From positions 1-61,266 of the forward strand of contig JADFUR010000086.1 of NCBI GenBank assembly GCA_015222055.1: DNA of 61,266 nucleotides, in the 5' to 3' direction. This DNA is from Bacteroidota bacterium (GTDB taxonomy: Bacteria > Bacteroidota > Bacteroidia > Bacteroidales > B39-G9). Within the stretch, counting starts at the first letter, position 1, and each line of letters begins with the position of its first letter. This document shows positions 1 through 8,176 of the stretch, piece by piece. The position numbers were made by a program, and so were the translations under genes. The notes under the pieces are model-generated. The model saw nothing but the letters and a program-made list of their open reading frames with translations. It did no database searches and was not told where the DNA came from.

Positions 1-20
1 ATATTTTTTATAATACACAT

Positions 21-100
21 TTTACCCAAGGCGTTGCCTTAGGGCTGAACCGAGCTTGCGAGCTCACCGAAGGTAAATAAGTTACCACTTCGTGGCGTAA
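21..100. repeat. Hairpin-rich, relatively GC-rich element
   Basis: TTTACC (21-26) and GGTAAA (72-77) form an outer inverted repeat. It encloses two perfect small hairpins, AAGGC-GTT-GCCTT (28-40) and GAGCT-TGCG-AGCTC (52-65). A third, CCAC-TTC-GTGG, follows at 85-95. The stretch is richer in G+C than its surroundings and has no open reading frame. It looks like a REP-like dispersed palindromic element or the end of a small structured RNA. No second copy was seen in the window, so the identity is open. Confidence 0.4.
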
Positions 101-246
101 TACATTTCTCAATTGCTTTAAATGAATCAATATAACTTCTACATAAAATATTAAAAACACAGATAATATAAAATTTTAATAAATTTATTTCCACAATTTT
201 TTAAATTGATCCTTAAATATTAAAGAAATAATAATATTTAAACCAA

Positions 247-274
247 AAAAAAGAGGCTTTTCAGCCTCTTTTTT
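247..274 (-). terminator. Rho-independent terminator of nifJ
   Basis: A 12-bp stem (AAAAAAGAGGCT at 247-258 with AGCCTCTTTTTT at 263-274) closes a 4-base loop. Read on the minus strand it ends in a T run, 27 bases past the nifJ stop. The base composition would also allow termination on the plus strand. Confidence 0.85.
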
Positions 275-300
275 ATTATAATTATTTCCTTAAACTTTTC

Positions 301-3300
301 TTACTCAGAAAAATCTAAAGCTTGTAATCGTTTATAACTGTTATATCTCCATTTTGCATCTTTCTCAGCTTCAACAAATAAAACTTTTGCTTCTTCAGGG
401 AATGATTTTATCAATGAAGCATATCTAACTTCTCCTAATAAGAAGTTTTGGAATTCGCTCCAATTAGGTTCTTTTGAATCAAGAGTAAATGGGTTCTTTT
501 CTTCTTTTTCCATTTCAGGATTAAATCTGTAAAGATGCCAGTATCCAGCCTCAACAGCTTTTTTCTCTTCAGCCTGAGTTTTACCCATACCTGCTTTTAA
601 TCCATGATTAATACATGGGGCATAAGCAATAATTAATGAAGGTCCGTTATATGCTTCAGCTTCTCTAAGAACTTTTAAATACTGAGCTTGATTAGCTCCC
701 ATTGCAACTTGAGCAACATAAACATAACCATAAGACATAGCCATTTTACCTAAATCTTTCTTTCTAACTTTCTTACCTGAAGCAGCAAATTTAGCAACAG
801 CAGCTGTTGGTGTAGCTTTAGATGATTGACCTCCGGTATTTGAATAAACCTCTGTATCAACAACCAAAACATTAACATCTTCACCAGAAGCAAGAACATG
901 ATCTAATCCACCATATCCAATGTCATAAGCCCATCCGTCACCACCAAAAATCCATACAGATTTTTTAACTAAATATTGTTTTAGCTTAAGAATTTCTTTT
1001 GCAGTATCTGAATTATCTTTTTCAAGTAATTCAATAACTTTTGCAGAAGCGATTTCTGATTTTTCAGCATTTTCTTTACCTTCAATCCAATCATTAAAAG
1101 CATTTTTGATATCAGAAGAAACATTCGTTTCTATTGCTGATTTCATCATACCTTCAATTCTACTTCTAAATTTATCAATACCTGTAGCCATACCAAAACC
1201 ATACTCAGCATTGTCTTCAAATAATGAATTAGCCCAAGCTGGTCCATTACCGTTCTTTTTGCTTGCACAATATGGAGTTGATGGAGCAGAACCACCATAA
1301 ATAGAAGAACAACCTGTAGCATTTGCAACAACCATTCTCTCTCCAAATAATTGAGTAATTAATTTAATATATGGTGTTTCTCCACAACCGGCACAAGCAC
1401 CTGAAAATTCAAATAATGGTTGAGCAAACTGACTTGCTTTAACATTTGTTTTAGGTAAGATATTATCTTTATAAGTAACATTATTTGCAATGTAATCCCA
1501 TCTTTCAACTTCAGCTTCTTGAGTTTCAAGATGTTTCATTACTAATGCCTTATCTTTTGCAGGACAAACATCAGCACAGTTACCACAACCAGTACAATCA
1601 AGAGTACTTACTTGAATTCTGAATTGTAATCCGTCTAAACCTTTACCAACTGCTTTTTTAGTCTTTGTTCCTTCAGGAGCATTTTTCAACTCATTCTCAT
1701 CTAATAAGAATGGACGAATAGCAGCATGAGGGCAAACATAAGCACATTGATTACATTGAATACAATTATCAACGTTCCACTCAGGTACATTTATAGCAAC
1801 GCCTCTTTTTTCATATTCGGTTGTTCCTGATGGGAAAGTACCATCTTCTCTTCCTACAAAAGCACTTACTGGTAAACTGTCACCATTTTGTGCATTAATA
1901 GGATCACACATATTCTTAATGAAATCGGGTACGTTTCTTTCTTGTTTAACTTCTTTAACTTCAATATTTTTCCATTCTTTAGGTACTTCAACTTTAACAA
2001 TATTTTGACCTCCTGCATCAACAGCAGCATAGTTCATGTTAACAATTTTCTCACCTTTTTTACCATAAGACTTAACAATTGCTTTTTTCATCTCATCAAC
2101 TGCTTTTTCGAAAGGAATAACCTCTGCAATTTTAAAGAAAGCTGACTGCATAATGGTATTTGTTCGAGAACCAAGACCTATTTCCTCACCTAATTTATTT
2201 GCATTAATGATATAGAAATTAATATCATTCTCAGCTAAATATTTTTTCATTTTGTCAGGAAGATTCTGTTTAGTTTCTTCTTCATCCCAAATACTATTTA
2301 ATAAGAATGAACCTGATTTTTTCAAGCCTTTCAACACATCATATTTATAAATATATGAAGGAACATGACAAGCAGCAAAATCTGGAGAATTTACAAAATA
2401 AGTTGAACGAATAGGAATATCACCAAATCTCAAATGAGAAGTAGTGAAACCTCCTGATTTTTTTGAATCGTATGCAAAATATGCCTGACAATATTTATCG
2501 GTTGCTCCACCAATAATTTTAATTGAATTTTTATTAGCACCAACAGTACCGTCAGAACCTAATCCATAAAACTTAGCGGCAAAATTACCTTCGGGTGCAA
2601 CATTTATTGCAGGTAATAAAGGTAATGATTTGAATGTTACATCATCAACAATACCAATAGTAAAACCATTTTTAGGTTCGTTAAGTTTTAAGTTTTCATA
2701 AACAGAAATAATTTGAGAAGGAGTTGTATCTTTAGAACTCAAACCATATCTACCACCAACTATTAACGGTCTATTTTCTTTTTCATAAAAAGTATCTCTA
2801 ATATCAAGATATAATGGTTCGCCTGTAGCTCCCGGCTCTTTAGTTCTATCTAAAACACTAATTCTTTTTACTGTTTTTGGTAATGCTTTAAAGAAATATT
2901 TTTCAGAGAATGGACGATAAAGGTGAACAGCAATTAGTCCAACTTTTTCTCCTTTAGCAACTAAATAATCAACAACTTCTTTAATAGTATCGGTTACAGA
3001 ACCCATTGCTACTATTACATTTTCTGCATCTTTAGCTCCGTAATAATCAAATGGATGATATTCACGACCTGTTATTTTTGTGATTTCCTGCATGTAATTC
3101 TCAACAATGTCAGGAACATTATCATAAAATTTATTAACAGATTCTTTTGCCTGGAAATAAATATCAGGATTTTGAGCTGTACCTCTTTGTACAGGATGCT
3201 CTGGATTTAAAGCTTTTTCTTTAAATGCCTGAACTGCATCAAAATCAAGAAGTTTGGCCATCTCCTCGGTATCAATAACTTCAATTTTTTGAATTTCGTG

Positions 3301-3837
3301 AGAAGTTCTAAAGCCATCAAAAAAGTTTACAAAAGGAACTTTTGATTTAATAGCTGTAAGGTGAGAAATACCTGACAAATCCATAACTTCTTGAACGCTA
3401 CCAGCTGCAAGAAATCCAAATCCAGTTTGTCTGGCTGCATAAATATCATTATGATCACCAAAAATTGAAAGAGCATGAGCTGCAATACTTCTTGCACTTA
3501 CATGAAAAACTGCAGGTAATAATTCTCCTGCCATTTTATACATATTTGGAATCATTAATAATAGACCTTGAGAAGCTGTATAAGTTGAAGTTAATGCTCC
3601 AGCTTGTAATGATCCATGAACAGCTCCCGATGCTCCACCTTCAGATTGCATCTCTGCAACTTTTACTGTATCTCCAAAAATATTTTTGCGACCATGTGCT
3701 GACCACTCATCAATGTATTCTGCCATTGTTGACGATGGTGTAATTGGGTAAATACAAGCTACATCGCTAAACATATATCCTATATGTGCAGCAGCATAAT
3801 TACCATCACATGTAATAAACTTTTTATTCTTTTTCAT
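301..3837 (-). CDS. nifJ: Pyruvate:ferredoxin (flavodoxin) oxidoreductase
   Basis: Cytoplasmic enzyme that oxidises pyruvate with CoA to acetyl-CoA and CO2 and reduces ferredoxin or flavodoxin, a central step of anaerobic carbon metabolism. The 1178-residue chain has the usual length of the single-subunit homodimeric enzyme. The N-terminal pyrimidine-binding part begins with the typical YAAAHIGYMFSDVACIYPIT segment. A middle region holds two 4Fe-4S motifs, CIQCNQCAYVCP and CTGCGNCADVCP (about residues 690-760). A C-terminal thiamine-diphosphate part carries GACAGCGETPY and the GGDGWAYDIGYGG/VDTEVYSNTGGQ signature. It is a lone gene with a strong terminator at 247-274 and a likely -7 box at 3878-3885. 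The assignment is firm; physiological direction (pyruvate oxidation or synthesis) cannot be told from sequence. Confidence 0.97.
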   Translation of the reverse strand: MKKNKKFITCDGNYAAAHIGYMFSDVACIYPITPSSTMAEYIDEWSAHGRKNIFGDTVKVAEMQSEGGASGAVHGSLQAGALTSTYTASQGLLLMIPNMYKMAGELLPAVFHVSARSIAAHALSIFGDHNDIYAARQTGFGFLAAGSVQEVMDLSGISHLTAIKSKVPFVNFFDGFRTSHEIQKIEVIDTEEMAKLLDFDAVQAFKEKALNPEHPVQRGTAQNPDIYFQAKESVNKFYDNVPDIVENYMQEITKITGREYHPFDYYGAKDAENVIVAMGSVTDTIKEVVDYLVAKGEKVGLIAVHLYRPFSEKYFFKALPKTVKRISVLDRTKEPGATGEPLYLDIRDTFYEKENRPLIVGGRYGLSSKDTTPSQIISVYENLKLNEPKNGFTIGIVDDVTFKSLPLLPAINVAPEGNFAAKFYGLGSDGTVGANKNSIKIIGGATDKYCQAYFAYDSKKSGGFTTSHLRFGDIPIRSTYFVNSPDFAACHVPSYIYKYDVLKGLKKSGSFLLNSIWDEEETKQNLPDKMKKYLAENDINFYIINANKLGEEIGLGSRTNTIMQSAFFKIAEVIPFEKAVDEMKKAIVKSYGKKGEKIVNMNYAAVDAGGQNIVKVEVPKEWKNIEVKEVKQERNVPDFIKNMCDPINAQNGDSLPVSAFVGREDGTFPSGTTEYEKRGVAINVPEWNVDNCIQCNQCAYVCPHAAIRPFLLDENELKNAPEGTKTKKAVGKGLDGLQFRIQVSTLDCTGCGNCADVCPAKDKALVMKHLETQEAEVERWDYIANNVTYKDNILPKTNVKASQFAQPLFEFSGACAGCGETPYIKLITQLFGERMVVANATGCSSIYGGSAPSTPYCASKKNGNGPAWANSLFEDNAEYGFGMATGIDKFRSRIEGMMKSAIETNVSSDIKNAFNDWIEGKENAEKSEIASAKVIELLEKDNSDTAKEILKLKQYLVKKSVWIFGGDGWAYDIGYGGLDHVLASGEDVNVLVVDTEVYSNTGGQSSKATPTAAVAKFAASGKKVRKKDLGKMAMSYGYVYVAQVAMGANQAQYLKVLREAEAYNGPSLIIAYAPCINHGLKAGMGKTQAEEKKAVEAGYWHLYRFNPEMEKEEKNPFTLDSKEPNWSEFQNFLLGEVRYASLIKSFPEEAKVLFVEAEKDAKWRYNSYKRLQALDFSE

Positions 3838-3877
3838 GTTTTTATTTATTTAAAAAATCAAACTTTAACTCAATCAA

Positions 3878-3885
3878 CAAAAGTA
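3878..3885 (-). promoter_or_regulatory. Probable -7 box for nifJ
   Basis: The plus strand reads CAAAAGTA, which is TACTTTTG on the minus strand and fits the Bacteroidota -7 consensus TAnnTTTG. Transcription would begin about 33 bases before the nifJ start. No -33 TTTG is present at the usual distance, so this rests on one box only. Confidence 0.45.
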
Positions 3886-3983
3886 CAATAAACATTATAA
3901 TTTTTAAATTATTGAACAAGCTTTTTTTGCAAATTTCAATAATAAATAATGAATTTAATTAATATTAGATAATCAACAAAAAA

Positions 3984-4014
3984 TTTGTTTTGAATTTAAA
4001 ATTATTTACATTTG
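3984..4014 (+). promoter_or_regulatory. Bacteroidota-type promoter of the ABC/GntR operon
   Basis: TTTG at 3984-3987 (-33) and TACATTTG at 4007-4014 (-7, TAnnTTTG) are separated by 19 bases, the spacing expected for the primary sigma factor of Bacteroidota. The predicted start near 4018-4022 falls inside the operator that follows, and the first ATG is at 4056. Confidence 0.8.
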
Positions 4015-4015
4015 C

Positions 4016-4039
4016 AGTGTATTAGTAAAGTATTACACT
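4016..4039 (+). promoter_or_regulatory. Operator, inverted repeat AGTGTA-N12-TACACT
   Basis: AGTGTA (4016-4021) and TACACT (4034-4039) form an inverted repeat that begins one base after the -7 box and covers the predicted transcription start. The half-sites resemble those described for YtrA-type GntR regulators. A YtrA-size GntR protein is encoded in the same operon (5681-6046), so negative autoregulation is the simple reading. Confidence 0.7.
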
Positions 4040-4055
4040 ATTAAACTAAAAGACT

Positions 4056-4883
4056 ATGATAGAAATAAAAAATTTAAAATTTGCTTATAAAAAGAAAGCA
4101 AAACTATTTGATGACCTAAACCTTGAATTGTCCTTAGGGAATATTTATGGTTTATTAGGGAAAAATGGTGCAGGTAAAACCACTCTTTTAAAACTAATAA
4201 CAGGTTTACTTTTCCCTCAATCGGGTGAATGTATTGTTTTAGGCGAGCACGCAAGTAAACGAGATGCAAAATTATTACGTGAAATATTTATAGTTCCCGA
4301 AGAATTTGATCTCCCGGATATTACTGTAAATAGCTATTTAAATTTAACGGCTCCTTTTTATCCTCGTTTTAACAAAACGCAATTTTATGAATATATAAAT
4401 GACTTTGAGATTTCTGAAAATAATAATATTAAAAATTTATCTTTTGGACAAAAAAAGAAATTTTTGCTTTCATTTGGGATTTCGGCAAACACAAAATTAC
4501 TTATTCTCGACGAGCCTTCTAATGCCTTAGACATACCATCAAAAAGTCAGTTTCGTAAAATTATTGCTTCGTCAATTAACGATGAAAGAAGCATCATAAT
4601 ATCATCTCATCAGATACGCGATTTATCAAGCTTGTTAGACAATATAATTATTGTTGACAATGGCAAAATTATCTTTAATCATAATATTGAAGATATTTCG
4701 AAAAAATTAGTCTTCAAAAAAGCAAAAGATACAGAAATTGATAACGAACTGTATTCAGAAGAAATTATTGGAGTTAAGTATGCAATTCTTAAAAACAAAA
4801 ACAATTCTGAAACTAACATTGATTTAGAAATGCTTTTTAATGCAGTAATAAATAATTCCGAAAAAATAAATAACGAATTTTAA
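4056..4883 (+). CDS. ABC transporter ATP-binding protein
   Basis: 275-residue ABC ATPase that should energise the membrane protein encoded 11 bases downstream. Visible motifs are Walker A LLGKNGAGKTTLLK (about 34-47), a short signature NLSFGQKKKFLLS (about 129-141), Walker B LLILDEPSNALD and the switch histidine in IIISSHQIRDLSSLL. The LSFGQ signature and the lack of a binding-protein gene nearby fit an exporter or a YtrB/BcrA-type transporter. It is the first gene of a four-gene operon (ATPase, permease, GntR regulator, GIN-domain protein) starting 16 bases after the operator at 4016-4039. The substrate is unknown. Relatives respond to cell-wall stress or antimicrobial peptides, which is only a guess here. 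Confidence 0.88.
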   Translation: MIEIKNLKFAYKKKAKLFDDLNLELSLGNIYGLLGKNGAGKTTLLKLITGLLFPQSGECIVLGEHASKRDAKLLREIFIVPEEFDLPDITVNSYLNLTAPFYPRFNKTQFYEYINDFEISENNNIKNLSFGQKKKFLLSFGISANTKLLILDEPSNALDIPSKSQFRKIIASSINDERSIIISSHQIRDLSSLLDNIIIVDNGKIIFNHNIEDISKKLVFKKAKDTEIDNELYSEEIIGVKYAILKNKNNSETNIDLEMLFNAVINNSEKINNEF

Positions 4884-4894
4884 ACAAAAAAATC

Positions 4895-5668
4895 ATGACA
4901 AGAAATAAATTAATTAATTTAAGAAACTTATTTTTATTTATAAAGAGATATATCTTTATAAATAAAAAGAAACTAAGTATTGAATTTGGAAGCGTTTCTG
5001 CTACAATTATTGCAATATTAATGTTTACAGCTTATAACACTAATTCTTATAATTCAGATATACTTTTATCAACTTTTCTGCCAATCTTTTTTTTAGGCGG
5101 TTTAATATTCACTAGTTCTTCTTTTAAAGAACTTCATGACCCAAAATCAAGTTGTAGCTTTTTAACTTTTCCTATATCAACCTTAGAAAAGCTAACAGGA
5201 TTATGGTTGACAACTTCTGTACTATTCTCAGTTGCATCAATTGCCACAATTTATATTATACATATATTAGTAAGTATTTTATCGTCTCAATTATTCGATT
5301 TTCAACTTCAAATTGACAATATTTTTGTTGCTGAATTATTTAAAAAAGTCGCTAGTTATATTGTTTTTCAGTCAATATTTTTATTAGGAGCTATATACTT
5401 TAGAAAAAACAATTTTCTTAAAACAATACTATCAATATTTATTGTTTTTACAATATATGCAATATTGACAGGACTAGCGGGTCGAATACTATTTTCAGAC
5501 TATGTTGGGAATCATGGTTTCAGTTTCAATACTGATAATGTTTCACCTAATATTATATTTTCTCTCAAAAATACAATATCTCAAATATTGAATTTCTCTT
5601 ATTGGTATCTAACAGCTCCTTTTTTCTTAATTATTTCGTATTTCAGACTTAAAGAAAGACAAATTTAA
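4895..5668 (+). CDS. ABC transporter membrane subunit, six-helix
   Basis: 257-residue, very hydrophobic protein with about six predicted membrane helices: near residues 33-55, 62-78, 105-130, 148-165, 172-195 and 228-250. It has no ATPase motifs and no recognisable catalytic residues. Its position 11 bases after the ATPase gene and 12 bases before the GntR gene makes it the membrane partner of the exporter. A conserved-looking cytoplasmic stretch (FKELHDPKSSCSFLTFPIS) between helices 2 and 3 is typical of ABC-2-like subunits of YtrB-type systems. I do not recognise a specific subfamily. The role as permease rests on hydropathy and operon context. Confidence 0.75.
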   Translation: MTRNKLINLRNLFLFIKRYIFINKKKLSIEFGSVSATIIAILMFTAYNTNSYNSDILLSTFLPIFFLGGLIFTSSSFKELHDPKSSCSFLTFPISTLEKLTGLWLTTSVLFSVASIATIYIIHILVSILSSQLFDFQLQIDNIFVAELFKKVASYIVFQSIFLLGAIYFRKNNFLKTILSIFIVFTIYAILTGLAGRILFSDYVGNHGFSFNTDNVSPNIIFSLKNTISQILNFSYWYLTAPFFLIISYFRLKERQI

Positions 5669-5680
5669 AAAAATAAAGCC

Positions 5681-6046
5681 ATGGAATTTAAAGACACACA
5701 ACCAATATATATCCAGATAGCAGATTATTTTTGCGAAAATATTTTGTTAAAAAAATGGAAAGAAGGAGAAAGAGCACCTTCTGTTCGACAAGTTGCTGTA
5801 TCGATGGAAGTAAATCCGAACACTGCACTACGGACTTTTAACTATTTACAAGACATGGGAATTATTTATAACAAAAGAGGTATTGGCTATTTTGTTGGCG
5901 ATAATGCTTACAACAAAACTTTAGAGTTAAAAAAAGAAAAATTTATTAATACAGATTTACCATTTATTTTTAAATCTATAAAAATGCTTAACATTAGCTT
6001 TGATGAATTAAATAAATTGTATTTAGAATATTGCAAAACAAAATAA
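5681..6046 (+). CDS. GntR-family regulator, YtrA subfamily
   Basis: 121-residue transcription regulator. The N-terminal winged helix begins with the hallmark PIYIQIADYFCENIL and continues through APSVRQVAVSMEVNPNTALR and FNYLQDMGIIYNKRGIGYFV. Only a short all-helical tail of about 40 residues follows, the size of YtrA-type regulators, which lack a large ligand-binding domain. These proteins typically repress their own ABC transporter operon. Here the gene is third in such an operon, and an AGTGTA-N12-TACACT inverted repeat covers the operon's transcription start. The inducer is unknown. Confidence 0.9.
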   Translation: MEFKDTQPIYIQIADYFCENILLKKWKEGERAPSVRQVAVSMEVNPNTALRTFNYLQDMGIIYNKRGIGYFVGDNAYNKTLELKKEKFINTDLPFIFKSIKMLNISFDELNKLYLEYCKTK

Positions 6047-6084
6047 TTATTAATTTTCAATACGTAATTTAAATTATAAACATA

Positions 6085-6831
6085 ATGAAAACAAGCAATA
6101 AAATATTATTATCGGGATTTTTGGTAGCATTTGTAGTTACCTTGATATTCATGTTCTACATAAAATCAAATATTAATGAAATAAAAGGAGATGGACAAAT
6201 TATTACAGAAACAAGACAAGTTGCTGGATTTGCCGGAATTAAAATAAAAAACCGAATAAAAGTAAAATACATACAAGATTCAAAACAAAAACTTATTGTT
6301 ACGGCAGACAATAACTTGATGGAATTGATAAAAACCGAGGTAAAAGATGACACTCTAAATATCTATACTTCAAAAAATTATTCTTTTAATGATACTATAA
6401 TAGTAGAAATTTCATCTAACAAAATCAATTTTATCAATTTATCACAAAAAAGCGAATTTAAAGGGTTAAATAAAATTTCAGGAGACACAATTACTTTTAA
6501 TTTAAATAGCTGTAGTAAATTAAATGCTGATATTAATTTCACATGTCTTAATTGCAATGCAATATCTAAGAGTATTGTAAATTTATCGGGGAATGTTGAG
6601 ACTTTAAAATTAAAAAATAATTCAAAAAGTAAATTTTCAGCTAACAACCTTATAGTAAAAAAATGTTTTATAGAAGCCAAAATGCATTCTAAAAGTGAAG
6701 TAAATGTAAGCAAAGAGCTAAATGTAGAAGCACAAGGAAAAAGCAAGATTAAATATTCAGGCAATCCTGATTTAAAAGGTATTGATATTAAAAATGGAGC
6801 AAGTCTTATAAAAAATAAAAAACAAGAATAA
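6085..6831 (+). CDS. GIN-domain (DUF2807) membrane-anchored protein
   Basis: 248-residue protein with one N-terminal membrane helix (about residues 8-26). It is followed by a beta-rich domain of short repeating strands (VKDDTLNIYTS, SQKSEFKGLNKISG, SGNVETLKLKNNSKSKFSAN), characteristic of the putative auto-transporter adhesin head GIN domain common in Bacteroidota. The domain should sit outside the inner membrane; its function is unknown. It is the last gene of the YtrA-type operon, 38 bases after the regulator. The 3' half of the gene has been duplicated downstream and later broken (6843-7072 and 7968-8111). The intact copy has an extra 18 bases between two TAAATGTA repeats that the broken copy lacks. 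Confidence 0.82.
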   Translation: MKTSNKILLSGFLVAFVVTLIFMFYIKSNINEIKGDGQIITETRQVAGFAGIKIKNRIKVKYIQDSKQKLIVTADNNLMELIKTEVKDDTLNIYTSKNYSFNDTIIVEISSNKINFINLSQKSEFKGLNKISGDTITFNLNSCSKLNADINFTCLNCNAISKSIVNLSGNVETLKLKNNSKSKFSANNLIVKKCFIEAKMHSKSEVNVSKELNVEAQGKSKIKYSGNPDLKGIDIKNGASLIKNKKQE

Positions 6832-6842
6832 ATCAAATTCAC

Positions 6843-7072
6843 TTATCACAAAAAAATAAATTTGAAGGTTTAAATGCTACTATAAGAGACACAATTACTT
6901 TAAATAGTTAGTAACAGATGTAAGTTAAATACCAATATTAACTTTTCATATTTTAACTGTAAAATGGTATCTATGAGCATTGCTAATTTAACCGGAAATG
7001 TCGAAACTTTAAAGTTAGATAATACTTCAAACAAAAATTTTCGGTTAACAATTTTTTAGTAAAAAACTGTTG
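6843..7072 (+). pseudogene. 5' part of a decayed duplicate of the GIN-domain gene
   Basis: This segment aligns with about 6436-6670 of the intact gene. Shared landmarks are TTATCACAAAAAA, GAGACACAATTACTTT, TAATTTA(A/T)C(C/G)GG, GAAACTTTAAA and TAGTAAAAAA. It contains stop codons and frame-breaking indels and has no start. The duplication begins directly after the stop of the intact copy, so it arose as a tandem copy of the gene's 3' half. The match breaks off near 7072 and resumes at about 7968. Confidence 0.75.
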
Positions 7073-7089
7073 TGTCTAATTAATAAAAG

Positions 7090-7818
7090 ATGATGATAAA
7101 AATAATATTTGTGGATTTTTTGAAATTTTTAATCAATCCAAATTCTCAAAGAATAAAGCTAAAGTCCGAGAATGCTTTATATATAAAAAAGATTTTAATA
7201 ACTATTTGTATAACAATTGTTTCTGTAATTACAGGATTATTCCTGTTTGTGTTAAGTAATCTTATTTTAACAAAATTAAATATTGTTCCACCTGATGTAG
7301 TAAACCATGGAAAAGTACTTGCAATTGAAACTTTCAGCATTTATCAGATTTTCTTTCTTTCAGCAATTCTAGCACCAATCATTGAAGAAATCATTTTTAG
7401 ACTGCCACTAATATTTAATAATTTATATTTGGCACTCTCAATTTCGTCTTTTTATTTACTTTTAAAACTTTTGGCAAAAGTAGATTTTTATATGGGAAAT
7501 TATGATTTTGAATATATAATAACTCATACAGTAATAGGTGTTAGTTTGTTTATTGTAACCTTATTAATTTTAAAGATAAAGTGGGTAAAGAACACATTAT
7601 TAAACATTTATAAAAATAAATTTGGACTTTTATTCTATTCTATTGCTGTTGTTTTTGGTATAATACATTATCCTGGAGAGTTATCTTTATATATGTTTTC
7701 ACTAACAATCCCTCAGACTATTGCTGGTATTTTCAATGGGTATGTGCGACTTAAATTTGGATTTCAATATGCAGTTTTAATGCACCTTATTACTAATTCG
7801 TTTTGTTTTTTGATGTGA
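7090..7818 (+). CDS. CPBP-family intramembrane glutamic protease
   Basis: 242-residue polytopic membrane protein with the three motifs of the CAAX protease and bacteriocin-processing (Abi/CPBP) family: the EEIIFR pair of glutamates (about 99-104), a conserved FGIIHYPGELS histidine motif (about 190-200), and the C-terminal GYVRLKFGFQYAVLMHLITN segment. Roughly six to eight hydrophobic helices are visible. Members cleave membrane-embedded substrates or act in bacteriocin self-immunity. The substrate here is unknown. The gene lies inside the interrupted duplicate of the GIN-domain gene, so it probably arrived as an insertion of about 900 bases (7073-7967). Two adjacent ATG codons (7090, 7093) are possible starts. 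Confidence 0.85.
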   Translation: MMIKIIFVDFLKFLINPNSQRIKLKSENALYIKKILITICITIVSVITGLFLFVLSNLILTKLNIVPPDVVNHGKVLAIETFSIYQIFFLSAILAPIIEEIIFRLPLIFNNLYLALSISSFYLLLKLLAKVDFYMGNYDFEYIITHTVIGVSLFIVTLLILKIKWVKNTLLNIYKNKFGLLFYSIAVVFGIIHYPGELSLYMFSLTIPQTIAGIFNGYVRLKFGFQYAVLMHLITNSFCFLM

Positions 7819-7967
7819 TATTCAGAATAAAAAACTAGCCACAACAAAAAACATAGTACATTTGTCTGATACTGCTAAAAATGAAGATGATAGCAATAAA
7901 GAGACATAGTGGTAAATTGAAAGTTTGGAGCGTTGAAATGCCAAACAAACCAAATTTATAACGTTAT

Positions 7968-8111
7968 ATAGTTGCAAAAATACACTCTAAAAGTGAAGTA
8001 AATGTAGAAGCAAAAGGAAAAAGCAAAATTAAATATTCAGGCAATCCTGCTTTAAAAGGTATTGACATTAAAAATGGTGCAAATCTAATAAAAAATAAAG
8101 AACAAGAATAA
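7968..8111 (+). pseudogene. 3' part of the decayed GIN-domain duplicate
   Basis: The sequence reads as the C-terminal end of the upstream GIN protein (SKSEVNVEAKGKSKIKYSG through to a taa at 8109-8111) and is nearly identical to 6685-6831, apart from an 18-base deletion between TAAATGTA repeats. The similarity continues past the stop (AATCAAATTCA in both copies). It has no start codon or independent reading frame. Together with 6843-7072 it forms one duplicate split by the CPBP-carrying segment. The rest of 7819-7967 shows nothing I can identify. Confidence 0.78.
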
Positions 8112-8124
8112 ATCAAATTCAATC

Positions 8125-8160
8125 AAAAAAAAATGCGAGTTTAAAAACTCGCATTTTTTT
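8125..8160. terminator. Bidirectional terminator between the GIN/CPBP region and rho
   Basis: AATGCGAGTTT (8132-8142) pairs with AAACTCGCATT (8145-8155). A runs lie on one side and T runs on the other, so it works in either direction. It ends rho on the minus strand 16 bases past the stop. Confidence 0.88.
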
Positions 8161-8176
8161 TACATATTATAAACTA

